Source: Archegozetes longisetosus (lineage: Eukaryota > Arthropoda > Arachnida > Sarcoptiformes > Trhypochthoniidae). Taken from it: a DNA stretch of 64,000 bases. The notes under the pieces were generated by a model, which had not been told where the DNA came from, ran no database searches, and was given only the letters and a program-made list of their open reading frames with translations. The position numbers and the translations under genes are program-made. Shown here piece after piece: positions 20,901-34,641 of the stretch; position 1 is the first letter of the stretch; each line of letters starts with the position of its first letter. The stretch lies in assembly GCA_018873245.2 (NCBI GenBank), contig JAEMBT020000001.1, forward strand, positions 1,054,001 to 1,118,000, read 5' to 3'.

Positions 20901-23849
20901 GCATGAATGGCTTTTGAAAATTGTCTTTTAAGTTTTGATTATAGATCAAAATAGTTTAATATTTAAGGTATTAGATCTATATACTTGTTTGCCACATCCT
21001 ATTTTACTTTTAAATCCCCTTTAAACTCGTCAACTTTTGCAAGTTGTAGATCAAAATTGATGTTTTAAATAAGTCTCAACTTGAACTAACAACTGATGGC
21101 AATTGCTTTGAGCACGTCTCCGATTTGTTTCAATGTGACAGATACTTGAGACGTTTGCTTTACCTGTATGTTGTATACTTTATTTCAAATCTCATAAATT
21201 GCTTCATTGCCGACATTTATGTTCCATAATTTCATGTATGAGATACTATCAAACAATAATGAATTTTACAAAAATCAATTAAAACATGTGTTTACTTACT
21301 TACGGTCTAATAGTTGGTTATAAAAAATAGGCTAATAAAATGCTAAACTAATTTATAAAACGTTTCAACAATTGATAGCATATAATGAAATTTGATAACA
21401 AATTTGATTCGCTAAATATGAGCTCAATTTATAGGGATAGAATCGATTTAAAGCCTGAATAGATTGAACATTGAATAGTATAACTATCAAAAATGAATTG
21501 AAAACGGCTCGAATCACTTAGAAGCATAAAGTTTAATAACCATTCGTTTAGATTGAAAAGTTAATAACTGGAGCAGTTCAACACTATTTCAAAACTATTA
21601 TTGACTGAGTTATTTGTAAACTTTGACTTTTTTGTATCATCAATCCATTTGGCCTCAATTAAAAGTTTCAATCGTTGTAAAGCTGTGTTTGAATTTTCAT
21701 AATTTGAATGATATCTTCAATGAAGTGCTTCCGTGATTCTAATTTACAAAATGCTGATTTGAATAATGAAATTTTTGAATTGGAAACCTTTCAGCTTTCT
21801 ATTGAATGTTTGCCTGAAGACTATATACTCATTTAGATTTGAAGCTTTTCAACTGATGTAGCGATTCTGTAAATTGATTTTTAAATGTTTTATATTGCAT
21901 AATATTATTGTATTGTGTGCATAATATTCAATTGAATTACTAATTGTAATTATAATTGAATGCAAAATAGTCAATACTGTTGAATATGTAAAATGAACAC
22001 AAACAAAAATACGTACATAGATTCCCAATCTTAAGATTAAATTAAGAATTAGCAACTTGTCAATGGTATAAATAATAGTTAAGATGAAGTAGTGTTGGGT
22101 TTTATGAATCTAAGCACGAAACTTATTGCTGGCAATTAAAATAGAAGTTCTCAAACCACATCTGACTGATTGTTCAGTGAAGATAATTCAGTGAAGATAA
22201 TAATGTTATAGGTGTACTAAATCAAAATAAATTAAAGACTGGTGATTATTGTTTCTCAGCTTCTGGAGTATTGTTGCGTGTTTTTGCTAATTCAATATTT
22301 TTTCTGACTTTGAATAACTTTTATATAAGTTTTAAATAAGTATTCAAATAATAAGATGAATTATGAGATATGCAGTAAGATATATTATAAGATACATTAT
22401 AAGATATATTTTAAAATGTATTATAAGATATATTTTAAGAGTAGATTTTTATATTTTTTTTACATCACTATATTCTATGATCTGTTTTAAATTAAGGTGG
22501 AGTTCAGTGAAGACTTTGGGTCGCGTATAAAATAACCATTAAAATCTTGGATTTAGGTTAAACAGCTTTTTCTAATGGCAATCATTCTTATATCTCACGC
22601 TGACTTTAATTTAATTATTTGAGCCACTATTTCACATAATTGCTATCTCGTCATTATTCACTCAGTCAAGACTTTAATTGTTTAATTCAAAAGAAAATAA
22701 GATTCTCTAAGAAAAACACCACTTCACAAACCAAATCCTATTATCTTCCAACTACTTTCAAACAGCTATCTTCATAACTCGAACTTAATTTGTGGGCAAA
22801 ATCAAAATAAAATTCGGTACAGAATGTGATATAGACTATAATATAAACTATAATATAAATTATTATATAAACTATTATATAAAGAGATTATGAACAAATG
22901 AATTGAATGATTCAGTTTTTAGATCCTATATATTATTTTGGTTGAAAATATTGATAACGCAATTTGAAAAGCATTTAAAAATATTAATAATACTATTTGA
23001 AAAGCATTTGACAAGTGGAAAGGGATCAATTTGAAAAAAGCATATCTTGATATTAGTCACATAACTGTATTAATGAATAATAAGTTAATGATAATTGCAA
23101 TATAGTGTTATGTCATGTGCTATTCCCATAAAGTTAATTAGTTCGTTAATTTAGGAATGAGATAATCAAATATAATCCCCAATTGGTCCGAATTGCATTC
23201 TAGATATTATGATATAATACTTATATAAGAAATAGTTCAATATTCAGGTATATTAAGTTTTCAGTGTTCAGGTATATTAAGCTTTGAACATTCAGGTATA
23301 TTCAGGTATGTATTAAGTTTTGAATAGAGGCCTTTGATAGTGACCACGCCTCTGACTCTACTTAAATCGCACTCGATTTGACATAAACAACATTTAAAAT
23401 TAGGATATAATATACGAGTCACTTAAGTGAATAACAGTTTGAGACTCCAATAACTAAGTCATGCTTTATGATAGATTCAACTATTAGTTATTGTATTATA
23501 AATTTGTCTGTTTTTTCAACCAAATAACTTAAGACATAGAGAAATCTTTTTTACTATTCAGTTCAAATGATGCGGAATCAAATAAATCGATCCAGCCATT
23601 TTAGATAATAGGAGCAACGTTTTTTATATATATCTAACTTTTTCTGCTTCCGATTACTTCACTGCTAAGTTATTGTGTTGTCTGTCTTTCTATATTATTA
23701 ATAATAATTCTTTTTGGTTACGATAGTATTTAAAGGAAGAGAAAAAATATAGAGAAAGACACAAAAAACACAAAAAGAAGGCAACTCTGAACCAAATATG
23801 ACTATTATTTTTCTTGTTAGACCTATACAAGTAATATAATAGTAAATGA
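17996..23849. other. Gene desert; possible further element remnants at 18.0-18.6 kb
   Basis: No recognised gene. 18040-18620 has raised GC and overlapping open stretches on both strands (+ about 18118-18293 and - 18237-18458) that match nothing I know and may belong to the transposable element upstream. Other content: a GA array (19598-19648), an ACCTAACCTAA telomere-like string near 19350, ATAGATAGATATATACA-like repeats (about 20260-20340), and ATATTATAAG (22370-22440) and TTCAGGTATATTAAG (23230-23320) repeats. Confidence 0.6.
19598..19648 (+). repeat. GA-rich microsatellite
   Basis: Interrupted GA tract with GAGGGA variants. Confidence 0.9.
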
Positions 23850-24330
23850 TAGGGTATGATAGGGTGCCACTGAAACGAATGGCTTCACATTTTTGAACGA
23901 CAATAGCTTAACTCCTCTTCTCAAACCTATGATCATGCAATTTGTTAAAATACCAAAACTGTAGACTAGGCCACAGAACACTGCCGAACATTTACTGGTA
24001 TTACTTATAGTGTGTATACCAAGTATATACGTATATACACTGTAACTATATATACACGTATATATACTATAACTATATATTTCTGGTAACACTCTCCAAA
24101 TAATACCCCAACTATTCCTTTCAATTGAAGTGGTTTACAGTTTCTCTGCCAATAAGTGATCGGCTTAACAAATGATACATTACCGATGCCTAAAAAAGGT
24201 TTAGCCTGATCAGAGCTTCTCTTCCTCTGCCTCATCAAAAACTGGCTTCCTTTGCTCGATCAGAAGCAGTTGTTCTACCGTAACCATTTGACCATTGGCT
24301 ATAATAAACTATTATTTTTCACACATGCAC
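23850..24330 (-). other. Coding-like island, unassigned
   Basis: On the minus strand an open stretch (about 24300 down to 24215) reads MVTVEQLLLIEQRKPVF then an Asp/Glu-rich run before a stop. A second frame, open from 24238 to 24005, overlaps it, as if joined by a frameshift, and a third continues to 23823. GC is raised relative to flanks. This could be a broken gene or an element relic; no family recognised. Confidence 0.3.
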
Positions 24331-27300
24331 TTACCATCTGATACGTTAACACTATTATTGTGAAATTTTGTCTATCAATAAAATAAATTATGTTTACGCT
24401 TGTATTGTGTTGTTATTATTATTTGCCTGAGAGATCAGACCAAAAACGGAAATAGAGTTTTTACGATAAAAATATGCAATATATGTAAGGGTTTTATTAT
24501 TTTCCAACAAAATAAAGACTTTTTCTCTAAATAAAACTCGATTTGCCTGAAGCAAGTGATCGCTTTTCTACTCAACTTTACTACTCTTTTCTACTTTAAA
24601 CGTGGGAAAACATTACTTTCTTTTGCTCACATTCACACCGTCACCCAAACACTTTGTTACTGCCCTAACCGAGTGATCACTACCAACAATTCTATGACCA
24701 TATGATAAATTGTATGATATATACGATACTACTTTTTACTGTTTACTAATATTGTCATTGCTTGCAGCTATTACTCAATTTTATTTATAGTTGTATCCAA
24801 CAAATTTTAATTCAAAAACCACTTTGAAAAGAATCTTCAAACATGATTTTCAAAAATCACTTTCAAAAATGATTTCCAAAACTAATTTTCAACAAAATTA
24901 TTCATATGTTTGACTCGGTCGCATTGATCATCAACATGAATGAGTGAATTAGGAAACACGAATGATCGTGGTATCTCATTCAAATCTTTAGACAAGGTCT
25001 CTATCTTTTGAACTGGTAAATTTCTTTATATTTCTAATAGCGTGATTGACACTACTCTCACTACTAGTTCATCAATGCTTATTGTAAAACATTCTTTCAG
25101 AAGGTTTTCATCAACCAAGTCAGGAGTATTAATACTTAATCAGTCAAATCCATTCTGGTCAAACTTGCCAAACATCAAAATATCGTTTATTCATTTTCTA
25201 ATCAGTTCACAACAACAAAAACACACATCAAATTATAACGATTTATGTGATTTTCAATCTTAAATATCCTAATTTTTACAAACTAGATATTCAAATCTGG
25301 ATTTATTGAAAACAATTCAGTAATAAGATAAGGCATCAAATGAGTCGATACATTACTTAAATAGTGACTTAAGGGTGTTTTTGGGAAATAGTTTAATGAA
25401 TTATGTTTATGAATCTATCAAACCTGTAAATGACACATTACACAAACATGAAATCCTGTATATTCTGAATGTTTCACTTGAAATTTACTTAATATCTAGT
25501 TTAACAATCATTAAAATTCTTTAGGTAGAAATTCAACTTAACATAAGCATTAATTTTCAATTAAATTATATTCTTATCTAAATGGTATCTCAACCGATAA
25601 AATCTTGTAACTGTTGATGAATTCGCAACACTTTCTTATCGTTTAAATATTAAAATTATGCAATTTTCAAATTAAATGACCAAAGTTATACTCAAGTACT
25701 CGTTTGTTATCACAACATAAGTAAGAAGAAGAATACTTAGTATTAACCTGTATTATATTTAATTAAAACTTTTTAATCTAAGCTATGCCATTCAACAATC
25801 TTTATAAAATCGCTTTTAAATAATGCAAATCGTGTTTCATGTCTTAAATTTGAATACGAGAGCTCTAAATCTATCAAATAGTTCGTGGCCGTAATTGTTA
25901 ATTAAAACGTCGTAAATAATGTTCAGTATTTCAAATGAACTAATCGTGATTTATAAGGTAAGTATTGAAGTATTTTTAAGTAACAAAATAAGTCAATACA
26001 TCAATCCAATCAGCTACTTATCTAAAATGGTTTCATTAGGAATTAAATAGAAGGAAAAAGTTATCCTATGTTGTCTTTAAAATCAGTGTTCAGTAATAGT
26101 TGCCAATAATTGCTGCTATACTTATACAGGTATGTAATACAGGTATATAATGTAATAGCAATTTACAAGTCTTTAAACTATTTTGTTTCAAATAATAAGT
26201 GCTCGACTTTTCTCCCGAAACTCAACTAAATATCGGGTTATTATAGCTTAGGAACAAGTTTTAAATATTTTTCATTCTGTCTGAACAATAAGGAGAAGGT
26301 TCTTTTCGGACGTTTAACAGACCTGCAATTATGTTAACCTCAAAATTTAAGCGGAATGACCTTTTTGTCTGTTTCTCTGTTTGGGGCATTTAAGTTGCTC
26401 TGAGTCAAAGTTACTCAAAGTTACTAACACTCAAAGCTACTCAAAGTTACTTACAGAGAAAAAAGCTAATAATTCAATACAATAAAGAATTAAGAAATTT
26501 TTACAATCACAGTTACATTTCACGCACATTTTCTAATTTACATTGATTTGCAAAAGCAACCATAATTCATAATAACTAGTTTGGATTTGTTATTTTTCAC
26601 TCTAGAACACTCGTTTGCATTTCTAACTTATGCAAATATAATGCAAATCAAGATCTCTTCTTTAAAATACTTGTTCAAAGCAATTTTAAGAATATATTAT
26701 ATGAGAAAATTTGTGTGACGACAAAAGATAACTTTTCATATATAAAGTATCATATTTTTGCACGAACACCAAATCATTGTTACCAAGTTCGGTAGTTGAC
26801 TGTCATTCAAAATGAAAATAATGGCTCCAAAATGAGCGAATACTAATTTCAGTCTAGTTGCAGTTTGCGGCTTCTTTCAGATTATCTGATAGCAAATACT
26901 TATCTAATACTTATCTAATACTTATCCCATACTCTTCTCCCCAAATGATTTATTGATGGCTTACATCAACTTATTGCCTAATTAAGTAAACAACCAGACT
27001 ATGGATACCATCATAATAACACCTTTCAAACCAGCGCATTCACTATTGTTGAACCTATTTTCTCGATAGATTCTGCTCACTATTCTTACAAATAACTCAA
27101 TGCTTTTCGTTATCTTGTATTCGGATATTTCATTTCTAGTTTTTTTTGGCTAATTTTATTCCAAACTATTTTCCGTCAAAATCATTCTTCAAAAGTGAAA
27201 TATTTTATAATTCTTTTATTGTACACAATCAAAAATGAAAATAACATTACAAATGAATCAGACTTTGAATTATTCATAACCGAAAGTAATATAAATTTTA

Positions 27301-27351
27301 TTGCACTCATTATTTGTTGGACTCATGCAATCGTATCTCAAATTACATTGA
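24331..27351. other. Gene desert segment
   Basis: No gene or RNA recognised. A short CTCAAAGTTA-type repeat lies at about 26400-26455. Confidence 0.7.
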
Positions 27352-27378
27352 ATTATAATAGAAATAAATATTTTGCAG

Positions 27379-27498
27379 CAAAAAATAGTTGAAAAAATTG
27401 TTGACCAGAGCTGTTGTCTGAAGAAGAAGGTCGAATGTAGCATGCATTGCGAGCTCGAGGAGGAAAAAACGCATAAACGCATAATGCCTTACCTTTAA
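27379..27498 (+). other. Exon-like segment encoding a short Cys-bearing C terminus
   Basis: Follows a good acceptor (ATTTTGCAG ending at 27378) and is open for 39 codons to a TAA at 27496-27498. The peptide contains VDQSCCLKKKVECSMHCELE, with four cysteines spaced CC-x6-C-x3-C, and uses more G/C-ending codons than its surroundings. I do not recognise the family. No upstream exon with a start or signal peptide was found, so this is only a candidate terminal exon. Confidence 0.3.
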
Positions 27499-29161
27499 TA
27501 TTATGCACACCTTTGACGGTCAATGTGATCGCCGCGAAACAACTACAATACTGTACGTCTATTTCATTTGCATTTCAAATTCATATTCCTCTTCAACATT
27601 ATCCGTAGACTATTCGTGATTATGGCAGATAAATATAAAAGAAGAGAACGCCATTACATGTATCAAAAAATAGATCCGCATTAGAATAATATTTATTAAA
27701 AAAAACCTTATATACAAGAAAACATTATTACTTTTGTTAAACACTTAATTTACATTATTTGATAATAAAATCATAATAATAGCAGTATTAATGGTAAGAC
27801 TAAAAAGTAAGAAGCGATCATTAAGTTTAAGTCGATGGTTGGGCTAATAGAGTCCAACTTGTTTATGTATAGTCTATTGAGTAGATGATTAAGTATAGTT
27901 GGACGCAATTCATAATTGATAGTATGGTACAGTGTATACCAGAAATAACTCTCAGGTGTTAGCTCCCAATTTCATTTTAAGTCTATCTATGCTATAGCTG
28001 TTGACTATTTTTCTTCTACTTTCGACATATGGGGCGTACGTCGGCTCAAGTGCAAGTATTCCCGCTCCAGCTCTTTCTCCATCCATTCTTCTCAACTATT
28101 TAACTTATTCACGCTTATGGCATGTTGCGAAGGGTGGTCTGTTCTGTCCACACTGTCTTCACTTTTCATGCCATCAATTGATAATAATGTCTGACATTTT
28201 ACAGCAGGTCTTTTACATTAATATTATTTACTGTTTTTATGGCTCTTTTCTAGTATTGTCTTAATTCTAATTATAATCAATACAAATAAAAGGAAATGTC
28301 AATTAAAATAATGCAGAATAAGTGTACAATAAGCACAGAGTAAGTGCAGAGACTAAATGTAGAATAATTAGCTCAACTTTTGATTTGAGTTTACGCATAA
28401 CTTAATTGATTTAAACGAATTTACAATTGAAAACTCAAACTATTGGTTGAATACAAAGAAGAGAATATTCATATTTACTCTTATCTATTATTATCTTTTA
28501 TTATCTATCTGAAATAAACTTCTTTTAAATAATGGCATCTGTCAGTTATATAATGCAAGTGCTTTCAAATGCATTCAGTTGTAGAGCTCCTTTTGGCTGT
28601 TTTTGATTTGCAATAGTCGTTACGAACATTTTGCTGACAATTCGAGAGCTAAGAATTGCTGATCAATTGGCACAACTGATTATGGCCTCGATTGAAAATA
28701 TCTAACTTTTATTTTAATGGTTAAAGTGCGTGCAGTTTATTTCGTTTGCATGTTTGCCAACGCATCTCTTGCATTACATAACACATTTGTCTTATTTCAC
28801 AAAAAAAACTTCTGGCATAACATATAGGATTGTTAGCCCTTAAACATTTAACATTTTCAGTATTAGCTACAAGTCATTTCTAATGTATTTCAAATGTCTT
28901 AGGATTGGCTACTAGTCCGCCTCTTGCTCTGAGGCAATGAAGCAATGATTTTTAAAAAGGACGAGACATCATATTGTTGTTTGCCATTTGCCAGTCACAG
29001 CTATTCAGAATCATTATGTTTCAGGTGTGCGATCATAGAATTTTAATTTAAATATTGCCCGCCTATCAAAAAAGCTCTTTTCCTATTATATCTCTTACTC
29101 TTAGTTACTGCACCCGTAAAATAAAAGTTAACTTAAAAACAAGTAAGAGAAGGGAGAAGTG

Positions 29162-29209
<48 letters not shown>

Positions 29210-32200
29210 GTGAGAATGAGAATCGAGACTCATTTTTCAAATAACATCTACCGGAAGAATGCATTTGATCGTTAACTCCCTTTAGGGGCACGTTTTAGCA
29301 ATACTAGCAATCGGTTGGGGGAAAGTAATGATGAGATTCTCATAATTATTACTCAGATATGGCGGTCCATCACTCCATCAAACAAAAGAGAATGAAAAAA
29401 GAAGAAAAGTTTGCCGTTTTTGGTTCCCTGTGGCGAAAGAGAATATCACGAGAACGGGGTTTTTAGAAAAACCTTCTCATTATAACCATTGCCCTCGTGT
29501 TCCCACTGTGACCATCATTAAAAGGTGGGGGAATCCAAACAAATTTCATTAATGCACCGAAAACTATGATCAAAGTACTTATAATAATATGAATAAAATA
29601 CTGATTGGTTTGTTGAGAATATGTTTTTCTCATAAGTCTCTATGGGAACTGAAATATCAACATTGAAGTGATGGCAATAATAATATTATTATTATATTAT
29701 ATTATATAATGATTGGTTTTTATAATAATAATAAGTAGTATAAAAAATATTTTTTGTGGTTATTGGTGTAGATATGGTATGCATGAGAAATAGCTGTTAA
29801 ATATGAGTTCAAAAGAAGCTAATCTAACAGAGAAACTATTTTTCATTCAAGCTAATTATTCTACTATTATTTCGTAACACTTTTATTATTATAAGTTAAA
29901 TATATCCCTACTATACCTACTTTCAATTTAAGTCATTATAATTAAATATAATTAATGCTATTTCTAATGATTTTACTCCGAAATGCAATTAAAACTCACA
30001 AATTATATCATGAAATGTAAAAGTTGAGTCCAACTTTCAGCAGAATATTCAACAGAGCTATTCAGCAGAGCTATTATTTGAGCTGAGCTTTTGTGAACTA
30101 AGCTGCAATAATTCTTGATAAAGCTTACTCTCAAGTATTTCAAAGCGATTGTCAAAAGCAGTTTTTCAAAGTAACTCATTAGAAGCTGATCTATATTATT
30201 CAAAATATTGATTATTGTTTTTTTCAGCTACCTTAACAATTGAAGCTTTGGCTATTCTTTCTGAAATTACACTCAATAATCAAACAGACTCTACTATATT
30301 GATTCGAATTAGCCATTTCTTTCATTTTTAGGTTTATCTATATTTTATCTGAATCACTAAAACCTATTGTAGTTTTAAAGGTTAACACAATTGATTTATT
30401 GCAATCACTAAAAAATGTTTGAAGCTATGAATGTATGCCATTCACCAAACATTATTGAACAACATATTCAATAAACTAAATATTTTAACAAAACTGACGA
30501 GATTTGACTTGAAATTTGACAACAATTGAAAATATGATTTTGAATAAGCTCTATAAAGCTATGACAATAAAGTTTAATATATCTCCGCATTCTTTGATTA
30601 TGGTTGAAAATTGTTTACTATTATATTGTGACTCCGGTTAAACATTTTCATTTCAAACATCTTTTTCCCAATGTGATTCTGTGATTCAATAAATATGATT
30701 TATATGAGTTAAGCATTAAATTGCACAACACATCAAAAGTAATAAATAATAGCATTTAATTCCTTATTCTCTCTGTTGCTGTCTTTCTCTACAACTAATA
30801 ATAGCATAGATGAGCTTAAAGTGTGAAATAGCGACTTCATACCTTTATAAATATTGCGACCATTTGAGAAATACCTACTTATTTTAATAATAAATTACTT
30901 TACCGATCGTCCTAACCATTCGCTTTATATAGTGATGCCAAAAAACTATTAATTATGCCATCGTCCATCACCTTTGCGGTTTGCTATATGCACGCATCTC
31001 TTTACCTAACTTTCTAACTATTTTACCACTAATATTCTCCAGTCATCTCGTTTTTTCAATTCTTATTTTAATTATCTCTTCTATTCGTTGGTTGTTCAGT
31101 TCAGTCATTGCAAATATGATGCTTTCATGTCTGTATTTATTGGATTGTTTGTTGTGTATTTATGCGACTTGTCAGATACAAGAATCAAATATTTTATAAT
31201 TTCATATTAATGGTTGTTGTGTCATGTAATTATAAAAGCAATATTATGCTAATCTACGTTGGACAAGTTTTCTATTAAGTTCAATTATGTATTATCTTTT
31301 AACAACTGAATTATGTTTTAATTACTAATCTTTTTTAATTATATCTTCTCTTAACTATTGCTAAATAGACAACAAAATGCTAATTATTTGCAATCGCAAA
31401 CTGTTTTACAATCAAATCTAGTATTTGATCGATTTAAAAATAGCTTTTATAAACAAATTGCTTTTTACTCTTCAATTATTTATTCACATTTAACATTTTA
31501 AACTATTCAAACTGCCAAAAGTTTATACGTAGTCAGTTTGATTTACTAAAGTCAGATGCATTAAATAATATCTCAAACCAATCCAATAAAATTGAACTGT
31601 CAGTAAAAATTGGCAGCCAATACCTAAAATTGTTACCGTTTCCTATAAGCAGCAGTCAATATGGCTTTAAGTCAAAAATCGATTCAATATTCATATTATA
31701 TATTTGAACTGATTTGCCAAAATTGTAGTATTTGTTGTGCATTTTGTTGCATAATTTCAACATTTTCTATTCCTTAATTAGAAATAGTAATCATTTTATG
31801 AATATGAATTAAATGATAAGCATTAGACTAGATCCGATTGAAGCACATTGCATACAATATTTATAGATTTGTTGATTTTGCAAAACCTCAAACCCTTTAA
31901 TTTAAATTACATTCCAGATCTTAGTTCCTAATATCACTAAACATCTCGATAGCTAATTCTTATTCTATATTTTAATTCAAATATTTTCAGAATGATTAAT
32001 TTATATTATTGGTTCTCAGTCTTAAGTTTCATAAGTTGTCTTGTGGATCCAAAATAGTGTAGTCAACCTGCATTCTAATCAAAATAGACAAGTAGTTCAC
32101 ATTTAATCACTTTTATAGAAAACTATAGGAAAATATTTGCACAAAACATACAAATGTCTATCAATACAATCATTAGATCGAGCTATCGGCTTTCTTGAAA

Positions 32201-33649
32201 CTAACTCTCAATGAATCCAATTCATTTATATACTTAGGCTTATAATTCTGTTTTATAGATTTTGATTATCAGTGAAAACAAGTGAATGATTAACTTTGTT
32301 TTTGATTCATTTATATTGAATTATACGATTTCAAATTGTCTATGTCAAAATTGAATATAGAGAGAATAATGTCAGTGCGTTTAACTAACAAGAATGCATG
32401 TTCAAAGTATGATTGGAAAAAATTGATCAATTTCTAAAATCTTCATTCATACTTTGGACATTGATTGTTGTCAGTTATTATTAGTAAATTCAAACATATT
32501 GTCATTACCTTATTTGTACAACCAAAGTTTGAGTCTATTTCAAACATTTTTCAATAATTTCTTAATCTTCATCTGAAGATTGTTAACAACTTAATTAAAA
32601 GACAATTTGCAGATCTTTGAAAATAAGTTAATTTTGACATTTTAATTCTATAACTGTTCAATAAAGTGAAGTTTGATTAAAGCGTGAAATCAATTGCAAT
32701 GACTGATTATTTGTTAAATTACAGTAAAATATAGTCATAACTTTAAATTACATAACGAATATTGAAAGCAAACCAGAATCTCAAACAATTAGTTTTGAAG
32801 AGTGAGAAAAGGGTTTCAGGCGATTGTGATTGCTATCGTTTCAAACAATCAGGCTTAATTAATCACTTATATACCAAATATGATAATTATCGGAATCATA
32901 AAAGATATTTCAATTATTCATAAAATATGAATTTTTCCAAAAAATTCTGAAACTATAAGTTTTGGTTGGAGTAAAGAGCGGCACTATAATATAAAAACTT
33001 TTTAGAAATTAGCGTGAAACAGTTCGCCATCTATTTGCTAAACCATCCAAACTTTTACTGAAACTTCTTTCAAAAAATTTGCAAGTTTTACAAATTACTT
33101 TTCTATTACCTCTCAACTGCTGTCCGATTGCAATTTTCGCTGGATAATTTAGATTGACCCATTTCTTTTCTCTAATTTAAGAAATTAGTTCATATTCAAG
33201 TCCATGCAAATTGTTCGCAACATAATCTTTTGCATCTTAAACTCTAAATTTTCTTATCAGTCAATGGCTGAAAATTGACTCAATTATTGCAGCAAATTTA
33301 ATCCAATTGAGTTTACGACGAAAATAAAAGTACGAAATATTGGTACGACTGAGTGAGTGATGGATTGTTTTTGAATTGTACTACTCTTTCTTATACGCAT
33401 TTGATTTTTCAAAAGGCAATCACATTTGCGTAGTAATCAGTTTCTGAGAATGTCAAGGCAATCGGATCTAGACTAAGATTTTGAACCGAACTCACGGATC
33501 ATAGAATCATTCTTTGGGATATTCGACTTTAATTATAAAAATGAAAATTTCATTTTGAAACTTATTTCATTTCAACAAGAAACGATACAAATTGAATAAA
33601 TAATTCGTTTAATTGAATTACATTGAAATTGTAATTATAAAACAAATAG
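27499..33649. other. Last segment of the gene desert
   Basis: No recognised gene. Contains the GA array at 29164-29206 and TAT/AATAAT repeats near 29680-29740. The reading frame at 28001-28264 has no similarity I can name. Confidence 0.7.
29164..29206 (+). repeat. GA dinucleotide microsatellite
   Basis: Uninterrupted GA tract of about 21 units. Confidence 0.95.
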
Positions 33650-34176
33650 TTATTTAAAAAGTTTGAGATGTTTAAGAAGTGGTTTCATTAGATCTCTATC
33701 CCTAGGAGTTGTGGCCAAACACGTGTTGATATCTTCTGGTTGTTCTCTCCACAAAACATAATTTATGTTATTGGAAGTCAAACGATCGCAAACTTCTAAT
33801 AATTGCGATTCATTTTCTGCTTTGAGTACCACTTTAGTCATTGAATCCAATTGTTGAACGTATTTTTGTGTCTCTGAGTCGGTTGACATGTACTTGACGA
33901 TAGCAGAAACCGACGCGTGACATGCCTGACCTGAGGTGTCAATTCAATCATGTTATTTAATGTTTAATTATTATTCATATATTGACATATGATATATCTG
34001 ATGATGACTAATAAAGCAAGTCATCTATTAATTAATTAACTTGAATTTAAATTTCTAATTAATTCATTAGTCATCAATATATATGATATGTTGTAATTAT
34101 ACCAACCAATCAGAGCCCCGATTGGCCACTTCAGGTCACCTCTCACTATCACGTATTGAACTAAGTTATTTGACAT
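33650..34176 (-). CDS. PTRHD1: PTRHD1-type peptidyl-tRNA hydrolase domain protein
   Basis: Small Pth2-fold protein of the PTRHD1 family; activity on peptidyl-tRNA is assigned to the fold, while the family's precise role is less clear. Exons (minus strand) are 34107-34176 and 33650-33930; the junction splits a Gly codon, giving 116 aa. The N terminus MSNNLVQYVIVRGDLKWPIGALIG matches the family's LVQYLVLRKDL...WPAGALVA pattern (shown here as two parts: LVQYVIVRGDLKW, PIGALIG). QACHAS follows, then MTKVVLKAENE, NYVLWREQPEDI and a C terminus ending LKHLKLFK. The start is fixed by a TAG three codons upstream in frame. It is transcribed divergently from Dtd with 465 bp between start codons. The intron contains a hairpin-forming inverted repeat. 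Confidence 0.93.
33981..34093. repeat. Inverted repeat inside the PTRHD1 intron
   Basis: Left arm 33981-34012 and right arm 34066-34093 are near reverse complements, sharing ATTAGTCATCA and an ATATATGATATG-like core, with a spacer of about 53 nt. It may be a small MITE-like element or an intronic hairpin. Confidence 0.7.
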
Positions 34177-34641
34177 TATTAGCTATGTTTCAATTAATAA
34201 TTTACTAATCGTTAGATATTTTCAAATTTATTAGTTTGACAACAAAATAAGACTTAAGCCACAAATGATGTAAAACTCTTTATAATTTGCTGAAAACACA
34301 GATTTTTGATGTTTTGTCTTCACAAACAATTATCTGAGAATTAACAAATTAATTTTATCAATAGATTGATTTAATTAACCTTCTTAAAATGAAATCAATA
34401 AATAATGCCAAGTTGACTATGTTTATGTCGATTAGTCCATTTATGACATGTTACTAAACACGTGCTCACTCCATGTAAACAAAGTGTTTCTATTTGTTTT
34501 CAACTTGCATTGCATTTTAGATTTTCCTTCTAAATTTCACTTCTCTTTTCATTACAAACTTTATAGTTTCATTATTTATAAACATAGTTACAATTTTATT
34601 TATTAATCAAAAACACTTATTTATATCAAGTAGTTATTAAA
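34177..34641. promoter_or_regulatory. Candidate bidirectional promoter PTRHD1/Dtd
   Basis: The only DNA between two divergent start codons, so it should drive both genes. It contains a CACGTG E-box at 34459-34464 within ACACGTGCT, a 9-mer repeated 58 bp upstream of CMTR2 at 35622-35630. No TATA box can be singled out in such AT-rich sequence. Confidence 0.5.

Noticed and set aside
27379-27498. Insulin-like A chain
   Set aside because: Cysteine spacing is CC-x6-C-x3-C, not CC-x3-C-x8-C, and no B-chain exon was found upstream.
8549-33649. tRNA genes and well-known conserved microRNAs in the desert
   Set aside because: I looked for T-loop GGTTCNANTCC patterns and for let-7, miR-9, miR-2, bantam, miR-7 and similar sequences and saw none; a proper covariance search could still find some.
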